From positions 1,650,001 to 1,714,000 of the forward strand of contig NC_011772.1 of the NCBI RefSeq assembly GCF_000021305.1: a stretch of 64,000 nucleotides of DNA, given 5' to 3'. The notes under the pieces are model-generated. The model was not told the origin of the DNA, did not search any database, and saw only the letters and a program-made list of their open reading frames with translations. The position numbers and the translations under genes are program-made. This DNA is from Bacillus cereus G9842. Its GTDB lineage: Bacteria; Bacillota; Bacilli; Bacillales; Bacillaceae_G. Position 1 is the first letter of the stretch, and every line of letters starts with the position of its first letter. Positions 17,115-25,172 of this stretch are shown piece by piece.

Positions 17115-17858
17115 TTATTTTTCATGCACCAGCAATGAAGCATCATCATTAATCAACGTCCCTACATGCTCCCCTAAACAAATTCGTTTCATCACTCCAG
17201 GCTCATCAAAGTTAAAGACATGTGCTGGTAAATTGTAGTCTCGGGCAAGCAGTAATGCTGCTTGATCCATGACTTGTATATTTTGTCTAACAACATCATT
17301 ATAGTTTAGTTTGCTGTACATTTTTGCTGATTTGTTATGCTTTGGATCACTTGTAAAAACGCCGTCGACACCTTGTTTTGCGACTAATATGGCATCACTA
17401 TTCATTTCAATAGCTCTTTGTACGCTTGGATAATCTGTCGTCACGAACGGTTGCCCGTTTCCGCCTCCAAAGATAACGATATAACCGTTATCTAAATGGT
17501 GGACTGCACGCAAACGAATGTATGGTTCAGCTACTGCATTAAATGGAATGGAAGTCATAACGCGCACTTCTCTATTTGTTTTACTTGTTAAAACACCGCG
17601 AAGCATTAAGCTGTTAATAATTGTACCTAACGTACCGATATTATCAGCTTCTACGCGATCAATTCCCCATTCTTCAGCTAGATGACCTCTAAAAATGTTA
17701 CCGCCACCGATGACGATGGATACTTCGATACCTAAATCAACAATGGATAAAATTTCGTTTGCGATATGTTCTAATCGTTTGGAGTTAAAGCTATTTCCAG
17801 TTTGATCGGCAAGTGCACCGCCGCTTAATTTAATTAAGACACGTTTATATGGTCTCAT
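17115..17858 (-). CDS. pyrH: UMP kinase, isolated paralogue
   Basis: This 247-residue amino-acid-kinase-fold protein phosphorylates UMP to UDP. The N-terminal LIKLSGGALAD, the VIGGGNIFRG loop, the RAVHHLDNGYIVIFGGGNG region and the GVDGVFTSDPK segment match PyrH. In Bacillus the housekeeping pyrH lies in the rpsB-tsf-pyrH-frr operon; this one stands alone, so it is probably a second copy. GGGGGAAT precedes the ATG. A rho-independent hairpin and a short leader frame lie directly upstream, suggesting attenuation. Confidence 0.85.
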   Translation of the reverse strand: MRPYKRVLIKLSGGALADQTGNSFNSKRLEHIANEILSIVDLGIEVSIVIGGGNIFRGHLAEEWGIDRVEADNIGTLGTIINSLMLRGVLTSKTNREVRVMTSIPFNAVAEPYIRLRAVHHLDNGYIVIFGGGNGQPFVTTDYPSVQRAIEMNSDAILVAKQGVDGVFTSDPKHNKSAKMYSKLNYNDVVRQNIQVMDQAALLLARDYNLPAHVFNFDEPGVMKRICLGEHVGTLINDDASLLVHEK

Positions 17859-17979
17859 AACTATTCCCCCTATATAGATCGCAATAAAAAAGGAACAAAG
17901 GCGAATGCCTTTGTTCCTTTTTAAGAAAATGAAAAAGAAAAGAAGAAGATAGGACGAATTTCTTTGTATAGTTTCTCAT
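17845..17979 (-). CDS. Possible leader peptide upstream of the UMP kinase paralogue
   Basis: A 44-codon frame on the minus strand starts with ATG at 17979, after AAGGAGTGG with about six bases of spacing. It is rich in Phe, Leu and Ser in the middle (FVLSSSFLFHFL) and runs through the hairpin at 17887-17922. It ends at 17845, overlapping the first codons of the kinase gene. Translation of this frame would melt the terminator. Whether the peptide is made is unproven. Confidence 0.45.
   Translation of the reverse strand: MRNYTKKFVLSSSFLFHFLKKEQRHSPLFLFYCDLYRGNSYETI
17887..17922 (-). terminator. Attenuator-like terminator upstream of the UMP kinase paralogue
   Basis: A perfect 16-bp stem with the loop ATTC (minus strand) is followed by TTTTTTATT. 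It lies 29 bases upstream of the kinase start and downstream of any promoter for it, so it can only stop transcripts of this gene early. Confidence 0.75.
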
Positions 17980-18121
17980 AACATCCACTCCTTTTCATTT
18001 CGATTTTTTTTAAGTATATATCTTTTTGATTATACGAAACAATCTGATTACTTATCAAGTTTATTTTATCGTTTTTTAACAAAATGGTGTCAATGAAAAA
18101 AAGAAGAAAAATATTTGAATT

Positions 18122-18158
18122 TTTTGTGACGAACTTGTAGGTTTTTGTATGATTTTGT
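18122..18158 (+). promoter_or_regulatory. GlnL-type direct repeats at the symporter promoter
   Basis: TTTTGT at 18143 and 18153 form an exact TTTTGT-N4-TTTTGT. Similar half-sites TTTTGT (18122) and ACTTGT (18133) continue the array upstream, with spacings of 11, 10 and 10 bases. B. subtilis GlnL is reported to bind TTTTGT-N4-TTTTGT. A weak -35 (TTGTAT, 18145) and -10 (TATAAG, 18168) with 17-base spacing overlap the repeats, as expected for an activator. Confidence 0.6.
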
Positions 18159-18202
18159 AGGTTCGCTTATAAGATGTGTAAGTAGCTTTTATAAATTCAA
18201 AT

Positions 18203-18216
18203 TGAAAGCGTTCGCA
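18203..18216 (+). promoter_or_regulatory. Putative cre site (CcpA)
   Basis: TGAAAGCGTTCGCA matches the catabolite-responsive element consensus TGWAANCGNTNWCA at 13 of 14 positions. It lies just downstream of the presumed start of transcription of the symporter-aspA unit, where it would repress in the presence of preferred sugars. Confidence 0.7.
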
Positions 18217-18234
18217 TGAAGGGGATGAACATAA

Positions 18235-19506
18235 ATGAAAAAATTCGGATTGGCAACACAAATTTTTGTAGCGCTTGTTTTAGGGATTGTAGTAGGGGCA
18301 GTCTTTTATGGCAATAAAACGGCGATTTCTTATATCACACCAATTGGAGATATATTTATTCACTTAATTAAGATGATTGTAGTACCAATTGTTATTTCAG
18401 CATTAATTGTTGCAGTAGCTGGTGTAGGAGATATGAAAAAGCTTGGGAAACTGGGCGGTAAGACAATTCTTTATTTCGAAATTATTACGACAATTGCTAT
18501 TTTAATGGGATTACTTGCAGCGAATATATTCCAACCAGGTACTGGTGTTGATATGAGTAATTTACAGCAAAGTGATATTTCTTCTTATAAACAAACTGCA
18601 GATGCAACCGAGAAGAAAGGTTTTGCTGAGACAATTGTTCACATTGTACCGAAAAACGTATTTGAATCGATTGCACAAGGTGACCTATTACCGATTATAT
18701 TCTTCTCAGTATTATTCGGCTTAGGAGTTGCGGCAATTGGGGAAAAAGGAAAGCCTGTCTTTAACTTTTTTGAAGGCGTACTCGAAGCCATGTTTTGGGT
18801 TACAAATCAAGTGATGAAATTTGCACCATTTGGTGTATTCGCATTAATTGCCGTTACGGTTGCAAAATTTGGTGTAGCGACATTACTTCCGCTAGGAAAA
18901 CTAGTGCTAGCTGTATACGTAACTGTTATACTATTCGTTGTGATTGTATTAGGTATTAATGCACGAATGGTTGGCGTAAACATTTTTACATTAATGAAAA
19001 TTTTAAAAGAAGAACTGATTCTTTCGTTTACGACAGCAAGTTCAGAAGCTGTTTTACCTAATATAATGAGAAAAATGGAAGAGTTCGGTTGTCCAAAGGC
19101 AGTTGCCTCTTTCGTAATTCCGACAGGTTATACATTTAACTTGACTGGATCGGCTATTTATCAAGCGTTAGCGGCATTGTTTGTTGCACAAATGTACGGT
19201 GTGCACATGTCATTAACGGAGCAAATAACGTTATTATTCGTTCTCATGTTAACATCCAAAGGTATGGCGGGAGTTCCAGGTGCATCGTTCGTTGTTGTAT
19301 TAGCAACGTTAGGTTCAATGGGGTTACCACTAGAAGGTATCGCGTTAATTGCGGGAATTGACCGCATTTTAGATATGATTCGCTCATCTGTCAATGTATT
19401 AGGAAATGCATTAGCGGCCATTGTTATGTCGAAGTGGGAAGGCGAATTCGATAATGAGAAAGCAAAACAATATGTAGAAACAGTCAAAGAAACAAAAGCA
19501 GCATAA
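18235..19506 (+). CDS. Dicarboxylate/amino acid:cation symporter (DAACS family)
   Basis: This 423-residue transporter has eight or more helices plus re-entrant loops. The family signature regions are present: HLIKMIVVPIVISALI, the serine-rich SFTTASSEAVLP and the NLTGSAIYQ motif. Members bring in aspartate, glutamate, fumarate, malate or succinate with protons or sodium. It is 24 bases upstream of aspA and next to a malic enzyme, which favours aspartate or C4-dicarboxylates as substrate. The promoter has GlnL-like repeats and a cre site. Gltp/DctP naming cannot be settled by eye. Confidence 0.88.
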   Translation: MKKFGLATQIFVALVLGIVVGAVFYGNKTAISYITPIGDIFIHLIKMIVVPIVISALIVAVAGVGDMKKLGKLGGKTILYFEIITTIAILMGLLAANIFQPGTGVDMSNLQQSDISSYKQTADATEKKGFAETIVHIVPKNVFESIAQGDLLPIIFFSVLFGLGVAAIGEKGKPVFNFFEGVLEAMFWVTNQVMKFAPFGVFALIAVTVAKFGVATLLPLGKLVLAVYVTVILFVVIVLGINARMVGVNIFTLMKILKEELILSFTTASSEAVLPNIMRKMEEFGCPKAVASFVIPTGYTFNLTGSAIYQALAALFVAQMYGVHMSLTEQITLLFVLMLTSKGMAGVPGASFVVVLATLGSMGLPLEGIALIAGIDRILDMIRSSVNVLGNALAAIVMSKWEGEFDNEKAKQYVETVKETKAA

Positions 19507-19530
19507 GAAATCGTTAAGGAGTGAATAATC

Positions 19531-20970
19531 ATGGCAACATTAACTGAAGTTAAAAATGGTGTTCGAATTGAAAAAGATTTTTTAGGTGAAAAAGAAGTGC
19601 CAAACTATGCATACTACGGCGTACAAACAATGCGTGCAGTAGAAAACTTCCCAATTACAGGATACAAAATCCATGAAGGCTTAATTAAAGCATTCGCAAT
19701 TGTAAAAAAGGCTGCAGCGCTTGCTAATACAGATGTAGGAAGATTGGAATTGAACAAGGGCGGCGCGATCGCAGAAGCCGCTCAAGAAATTCTTGATGGA
19801 AAATGGCATGATCATTTCATCGTAGATCCAATCCAAGGCGGAGCAGGTACTTCAATGAATATGAATGCAAATGAAGTCATGGCCAATCGTGCTCTTGAAT
19901 TATTAGGAATGGAAAAGGGAGACTATCATTATATTAGTCCAAATAGTCATGTAAACATGGCGCAATCAACAAACGATGCATTCCCAACGGCGATTCATAT
20001 TGCAACATTAAATGCATTAGAAGGCTTATTACAAACGATGGGTTATATGCACGATGTATTTGAATTAAAAGCAGAGCAGTTCGATCATGTTATTAAAATG
20101 GGTCGTACACATTTACAAGACGCTGTGCCAATTCGTCTTGGACAAGAATTTAAAGCGTATTCTCGCGTACTTGAACGTGATATGAAACGTATCAAGCAAT
20201 CACGTCAACATCTATATGAAGTAAATATGGGAGCAACTGCAGTTGGTACAGGCTTAAATGCAGATCCAGAATATATTGAAGCAGTTGTAAAACATTTAGC
20301 TACAATTAGTGAACTGCCACTTGTTGGTGCAGAAGACTTAGTAGATGCAACGCAAAATACGGATGCATACACAGAAGTATCAGCAGCACTGAAAGTATGT
20401 ATGATGAATATGTCTAAAATTGCGAATGACCTTCGCTTAATGGCATCAGGTCCACGTGTTGGCTTAGCGGAAATTATGTTGCCTGCTCGTCAACCAGGTT
20501 CATCTATTATGCCAGGGAAAGTAAACCCTGTTATGCCAGAAGTAATTAATCAAATTGCGTTCCAAGTAATTGGTAACGACCATACAATTTGCCTTGCTTC
20601 AGAAGCAGGACAGTTAGAATTAAACGTTATGGAACCAGTACTTGTTTTCAACTTACTTCAATCTATTAGCATTATGAATAACGGTTTCCGTGCCTTTACA
20701 GATAATTGCTTAAAAGGAATTGAAGCGAATGAAGATCGCTTAAAAGAGTATGTTGAGAAGAGTGTAGGAATTATTACAGCCGTGAACCCTCATATCGGTT
20801 ATGAAGCAGCAGCTCGCGTTGCGAAAGAAGCAATTGCAACAGGTCAATCCGTTCGAGAACTTTGTGTGAAAAACGGTGTACTGTCACAAGAAGACTTAGA
20901 GTTAATTCTAGATCCATTCGAAATGACGCACCCAGGGATTGCAGGAGCAACTCTTTTAAAGAAAAATTAA
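19531..20970 (+). CDS. aspA: Aspartate ammonia-lyase (aspartase)
   Basis: This 479-residue member of the fumarase/aspartase superfamily interconverts aspartate with fumarate and ammonia. The signature GSSIMPGKVNP lies near residues 323-333, with further conserved blocks TSMNMNANEV, SPNSHVNMAQSTND and GRTHLQDAVP. Length is typical. GGAG lies before the ATG and it follows the symporter gene closely, so uptake and deamination of aspartate are coupled. The fumarate produced enters the TCA cycle and, through malate, the malic enzyme next door. Confidence 0.95.
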   Translation: MATLTEVKNGVRIEKDFLGEKEVPNYAYYGVQTMRAVENFPITGYKIHEGLIKAFAIVKKAAALANTDVGRLELNKGGAIAEAAQEILDGKWHDHFIVDPIQGGAGTSMNMNANEVMANRALELLGMEKGDYHYISPNSHVNMAQSTNDAFPTAIHIATLNALEGLLQTMGYMHDVFELKAEQFDHVIKMGRTHLQDAVPIRLGQEFKAYSRVLERDMKRIKQSRQHLYEVNMGATAVGTGLNADPEYIEAVVKHLATISELPLVGAEDLVDATQNTDAYTEVSAALKVCMMNMSKIANDLRLMASGPRVGLAEIMLPARQPGSSIMPGKVNPVMPEVINQIAFQVIGNDHTICLASEAGQLELNVMEPVLVFNLLQSISIMNNGFRAFTDNCLKGIEANEDRLKEYVEKSVGIITAVNPHIGYEAAARVAKEAIATGQSVRELCVKNGVLSQEDLELILDPFEMTHPGIAGATLLKKN

Positions 20971-20973
20971 AAG

Positions 20974-21000
20974 AAGAGGGGGGACAATCCCCTCTTTTTT
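20974..21000 (+). terminator. aspA terminator
   Basis: AAGAGGGG pairs with CCCCTCTT around a short loop, followed by Ts. Confidence 0.85.
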
Positions 21001-21045
21001 GTTTACAATATAGAAATGCTATATATGAATAGAGGTAGGGATGTT

Positions 21046-22758
21046 ATGAGTAAGTTTACAGTAGCTTCTAATGGTTCATTAGAAACGACATTAAGAGGAG
21101 TAGAAGTATTATCGACACCACTTTTAAATAAAGGGGTCGCTTTCACGCAAGAAGAGAGAGAAGAATTAGGTTTAAAAGGGTTATTACCGCCAGCAGTTTT
21201 AACATTAGAAGAACAAGCACGCCGAGCATATGAACAATTCTGTTCTCAGCCGGATGATTTATTAAAGAACGTATATTTAACAGCGTTACATGATCGAAAT
21301 GAAGTATTATTTTATCGTATATTAACAAATCACTTACGTGAAATGTTACCAATTGTATATACACCAACAGTCGGTGTAGCAATTCAAAGGTATAGTCATG
21401 AATACCGTAAACCGCGTGGTGTGTATTTATCAATTAACGATCCGTCGGGTATCGAAGAAGCATTCGCCAATATCGGTGCAACAGCTGAAAACATTGATTT
21501 AGTCGTTGTAACAGATGGAGAAGGCATACTTGGAATTGGTGACTGGGGTGTTGGTGGTATAAACATCGCAATCGGGAAATTAGCTGTTTATACGGCCGCA
21601 GTTGGTATCGATCCTAGCCGTGTATTACCGGTAATTTTAGATGTGGGTACAAATCGTGAGGAACTATTAAACAATCCATTTTATATTGGAAATCGTCACC
21701 CTCGTATAACTGGTGAAGCTTACGATGAATTTATTGATACATTTGTACAAGCAGTGAATAAACAATTCCCGAAAGCACTTTTACATTGGGAAGACTTTAG
21801 TTCTCGAAATGCACGAAAAATTTTAGATAAATATCGTCATGATATTTGTACATTTAATGATGATATTCAAGGTACAGGTGCAGTTTCACTTGCTGCTGTG
21901 TTATCGGCAGTGAAAGCTTCTGGTGTACCATTAAGTGAACACCGCGTTGTTGTATTTGGTGCTGGTACGGCTGGAATCGGTATCGCAGATCAAGTTAGAG
22001 ATGCGATGGTCCGCGTAGGCGTATCTGAAGAAGAATCATATAAGCGTTTCTGGTGTATTGATCGTAACGGATTAGTTACAGATAATATGGAAGACCTTCT
22101 TGATTTCCAAATTCCGTACGCAAGAAAAGAAGCGGAAGTAAGTGAGTGGAAGCAAAATGATATGATCGGACTTGCTGAAGTTGTGAAACATGTAAAACCG
22201 ACAATTTTAATTGGTACATCTACTGTTGCGGGCGCATTTAAAGAGGAAATTATTAAAGAAATGGCTTCTCACGTAGAAAGACCAATCATTTTACCAATGT
22301 CGAATCCAACACCGCTTGCTGAAGCAAAGCCAGCAGATGTAATCGAGTGGACAGAAGGAAGAGCATTAGTTGCAACAGGAAGTCCATTTGAACCAGTTAC
22401 ATATAACGGTGTAACGTATGTGGTTGGACAATCAAATAATGCACTTATTTTCCCAGGGCTTGGTCTTGGAACAATTGTAGTACGTGCAAGCGTTATGACG
22501 GATGGAATGTTCGCAGCAGCTGCTGAAGCAGTTGCAAGTATGGTAGATACAAGTCAGCCAGGAGCACCTATTTTACCAGAGGTCGAAGAATTACGTAATA
22601 TCTCAGAAATGGTTGCAATTGAAGTAGCTAAAGTTGCAGTTGCAGAAGGTGTTGCAAGAGTGAACTTAAGTGATAACGATATTAAGATGGCAGTGAAAGA
22701 AGCAATATGGGAGCCGGAGTACCGCCAAATAAAAGCGGTAGAAAAGGTTAGAATATAG
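21046..22758 (+). CDS. malS: NAD-dependent malic enzyme
   Basis: This 570-residue oxidative decarboxylase turns malate into pyruvate and CO2. It has the long MaeA/MalS form: [10 protein letters not shown], the catalytic-region [15 protein letters not shown], the metal-binding [18 protein letters not shown] and the nucleotide-binding GAGTAGIGI. The ATG at 21046 has GAGGTAGGG before it; two upstream in-frame ATGs (21016, 21025) lack such a site. It follows aspA after a terminator, completing a route from aspartate through fumarate and malate to pyruvate. Confidence 0.93.
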   Translation: MSKFTVASNGSLETTLRGVEVLSTPLLNKGVAFTQEEREELGLKGLLPPAVLTLEEQARRAYEQFCSQPDDLLKNVYLTALHDRNEVLFYRILTNHLREMLPIVYTPTVGVAIQRYSHEYRKPRGVYLSINDPSGIEEAFANIGATAENIDLVVVTDGEGILGIGDWGVGGINIAIGKLAVYTAAVGIDPSRVLPVILDVGTNREELLNNPFYIGNRHPRITGEAYDEFIDTFVQAVNKQFPKALLHWEDFSSRNARKILDKYRHDICTFNDDIQGTGAVSLAAVLSAVKASGVPLSEHRVVVFGAGTAGIGIADQVRDAMVRVGVSEEESYKRFWCIDRNGLVTDNMEDLLDFQIPYARKEAEVSEWKQNDMIGLAEVVKHVKPTILIGTSTVAGAFKEEIIKEMASHVERPIILPMSNPTPLAEAKPADVIEWTEGRALVATGSPFEPVTYNGVTYVVGQSNNALIFPGLGLGTIVVRASVMTDGMFAAAAEAVASMVDTSQPGAPILPEVEELRNISEMVAIEVAKVAVAEGVARVNLSDNDIKMAVKEAIWEPEYRQIKAVEKVRI

Positions 22759-22762
22759 AAAA

Positions 22763-22795
22763 AAAGCCCGTTTATAACAATAAGCGGGCTTTCGC
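22763..22795 (+). terminator. Hairpin after the malic enzyme gene
   Basis: AAAGCCCG pairs with CGGGCTTT across a 14-base loop; the following T-tract is interrupted, so termination may be partial. Confidence 0.6.
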
Positions 22796-22830
22796 TTTAC
22801 TACTGAAAAAAAGTATAGGAAGTGGCACCT

Positions 22831-24120
22831 TTGAATTGGAATCAATTATGGAAGAAAGATATGTCCCTTTTAATTATATTAATGGTCGTTGTTCCTATTG
22901 CTGGGGAGCTGAACTTTCATCCCTTTAATGATACGTTTCGAGTTAGCTTCGGTACACCGCTATTTTTCTTTTTATTATTATTTTTAAGAAGAGTACCAGC
23001 AGGAGTTGCAGGTATTCTTGTTGGTATATCTGTAGTCTTATTCCGAGTATGTCTTGACTGGATCATGCAAGGTTCATTTCATATGACAGAATCATTTTAT
23101 TTGCGTTATCCTGTGTTCTTCTATTATTTTATTTATGGCAGTCTTTTTTCGCTTTGCAGGGTAAATAAGTTCCATCAGAAACCAATCATTATTGGATGCC
23201 TTGGCATTTCAATTGAAATTGTTGCAAGTATGTCAGAACTTGCGTTCTATCACATGTTAGTACTCGGTACAACAATAACGATTTCTGAAGTAAATAAACT
23301 TATTATTATTGCTATTTTTCGTAGTTTCTTTGCACTTGGTTTTTTAAATATGATGAATTTATATGAAACGAAATTAAAAGAATCGCAAGTTCGAAAAGAA
23401 AATGAAAACATGTTAATGCATCTTTCTAATTTATATGTGGAATCTGTTCATTTGAAAAAGACATTACAAAATGCAGAGTTAATTACACAAGAAGCATATC
23501 AACTATATCGAAATTTACAAGCGAACGATGATCCCAATAGTAAAACAGCATTGAAAATAGCAGGAGAAGTGCACGAAATAAAAAAGGATAATCAAAGAAT
23601 TTTTGCGGGATTATCTAAACTGTTATTAGATAAAAATGTAGCTGAGTATGTAGAAGGACATGAGCTTACAGAAATGATTGTAAGAATAAATGAAAAGTAC
23701 GCTGGAATGCTAGAGAAAGATATACGTTTTTCTAAATATATAGAAGGTGAACACGCTGCATATCACGTGTATACAGTGCTATCAATCTTTAATAACTTAG
23801 TTGCCAATGCAGTGGAAGCAATTGAAGATAGAGGTCTCATTCATATTGATTTATATAAACGAGAGCAACATGTAATATTTGAAGTAATTGACGATGGCCC
23901 TGGTATTGCACAAAAGTATAAAAAATTAGTATTTAAGCCCGGGTTTACTTCTAAGTATGATCAAACAGGAACACCGTCAACAGGCATTGGACTTTCTTAC
24001 ATACATGAAATGGTAACAGAGCTAGGCGGAGAAGTAAGATTAGAAGACAATGAAACCGGAAAAGGGTGTAAGTTTATCGTTTGTTTACCGGAGTGCAGTT
24101 TAAAGCGGGAAGGGGAATAG
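22831..24120 (+). CDS. glnK: GlnK-like sensor histidine kinase
   Basis: This protein of about 429 residues has five or six N-terminal hydrophobic segments, then a coiled-coil and a phosphoacceptor region VHEIKKDNQRI near residue 250. A HATPase domain follows with FNNLVANAVEAIED, DDGPGIA and TPSTGIGLSYI. The partner regulator ends in a YcbB/GlnL-type domain, which makes this the GlnK (YcbA) counterpart; in B. subtilis that pair responds to glutamine and controls glutaminase and glutamine uptake. The TTG at 22831 is preferred, with AGGAAG ten bases upstream; a GTG at 22822 is closer to that site than usual. Confidence 0.72.
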   Translation: MNWNQLWKKDMSLLIILMVVVPIAGELNFHPFNDTFRVSFGTPLFFFLLLFLRRVPAGVAGILVGISVVLFRVCLDWIMQGSFHMTESFYLRYPVFFYYFIYGSLFSLCRVNKFHQKPIIIGCLGISIEIVASMSELAFYHMLVLGTTITISEVNKLIIIAIFRSFFALGFLNMMNLYETKLKESQVRKENENMLMHLSNLYVESVHLKKTLQNAELITQEAYQLYRNLQANDDPNSKTALKIAGEVHEIKKDNQRIFAGLSKLLLDKNVAEYVEGHELTEMIVRINEKYAGMLEKDIRFSKYIEGEHAAYHVYTVLSIFNNLVANAVEAIEDRGLIHIDLYKREQHVIFEVIDDGPGIAQKYKKLVFKPGFTSKYDQTGTPSTGIGLSYIHEMVTELGGEVRLEDNETGKGCKFIVCLPECSLKREGE

Positions 24121-24122
24121 AT

Positions 24123-25055
24123 TTGTTTTATTATATCGTAGACGATGATGAAGTTTTCCGTTCAATGCTGTCGCAAATTATTGAAGATGGAGATCTTGGA
24201 GAAGTAATTGGTGAGGCGGATGACGGAGCTTTTATTGAAGCGGATCAACTAAATTTTAAAAAAATAGATATTTTATTTATTGATTTGTTGATGCCGATGA
24301 GGGACGGAATTGAAACAGTTCGTCACATTGCGTCAACTTTCACGGGGAAAATTATTATGATTTCTCAAGTGGAATCGAAGCAGCTTATAGGTGAGGCATA
24401 TACATTTGGTGTAGAATATTATATTACAAAACCATTAAATAAAATCGAAGTTGTATCTGTTGTACGCAAAGTGATAGAGCGTATTAGATTGGAGCGTTCT
24501 ATACATGATATTCAAAAATCATTGAATAACGTGTTTCAGTGGGAAAAACCGCAATTGCGTACTGAACCAGTACAAGAAGGAAAAAAGATAGGGGATTTAG
24601 GGCGATTTTTACTATCAGAACTCGGTATTGCGGGAGAGAATGGAAGTAAAGATTTACTTAGTATGCTGGAATATTTATATGGTCAAGAAAAGGCACAGAC
24701 ATTTGACTTTGGCTTTCCTGCGTTAAAAGAAATTTTTCATCATATTACGATAAGGAAATTAGGGGATATAGCTTTAGAGGCGGATATTGATAAAGAGAAA
24801 AAAGCGTCTGAACAAAGAGTACGTCGAGCTATTTATCAGTCGTTAAATCATTTGGCTTCTTTAGGACTAACAGACTTTTCAAATCCAAAATTTGAAAGCT
24901 ATGCTCCAAAATTTTTCGATTTCACTGTAGTTAGAAAACGGATGACAGAAATGACGAAAGATGAACTTGCATCTTCTGGTCATACGCGAATTAATACAAA
25001 GAAGTTTATTCAAGTGTTGTATTTTGAGGCGAAGAGGTTGATGGAAATAGAGTGA
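24123..25055 (+). CDS. glnL: GlnL-like response regulator (YcbB-type DNA-binding domain)
   Basis: This 310-residue regulator has a receiver domain (VDDDE at the N-terminus, phosphoacceptor Asp54 in FIDLLMPMRDG, lysine in YITKPLNK). Its C-terminal domain of about 140 residues contains LGRFLLSELGIAGENGSKDL and an RVRRAIYQSLNHLASLGL helix pair, as in YcbB/GlnL. The TTG at 24123 is chosen because GAAGGGG precedes it at good spacing and it begins two bases after the kinase stop. TTTTGT-N4-TTTTGT repeats upstream of the symporter gene at 18143 suggest that the symporter-aspA unit is a target. Confidence 0.75.
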   Translation: MFYYIVDDDEVFRSMLSQIIEDGDLGEVIGEADDGAFIEADQLNFKKIDILFIDLLMPMRDGIETVRHIASTFTGKIIMISQVESKQLIGEAYTFGVEYYITKPLNKIEVVSVVRKVIERIRLERSIHDIQKSLNNVFQWEKPQLRTEPVQEGKKIGDLGRFLLSELGIAGENGSKDLLSMLEYLYGQEKAQTFDFGFPALKEIFHHITIRKLGDIALEADIDKEKKASEQRVRRAIYQSLNHLASLGLTDFSNPKFESYAPKFFDFTVVRKRMTEMTKDELASSGHTRINTKKFIQVLYFEAKRLMEIE

Positions 25056-25057
25056 AG

Positions 25058-25087
25058 AAGATGCTTATAAATAAGCATCTTTTTTGT
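25058..25087 (+). terminator. Terminator of the glnKL-like operon
   Basis: AAGATGCTTA and its complement around a three-base loop, followed by six Ts. Confidence 0.85.
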
Positions 25088-25172
25088 TAAATCAACATTT
25101 TATATTTTCTCGTGGAGCATGTAAAATGTTAAGTAAGAGAAAATGGTTTTATATTAAGGAAGTGTCAAAGCG

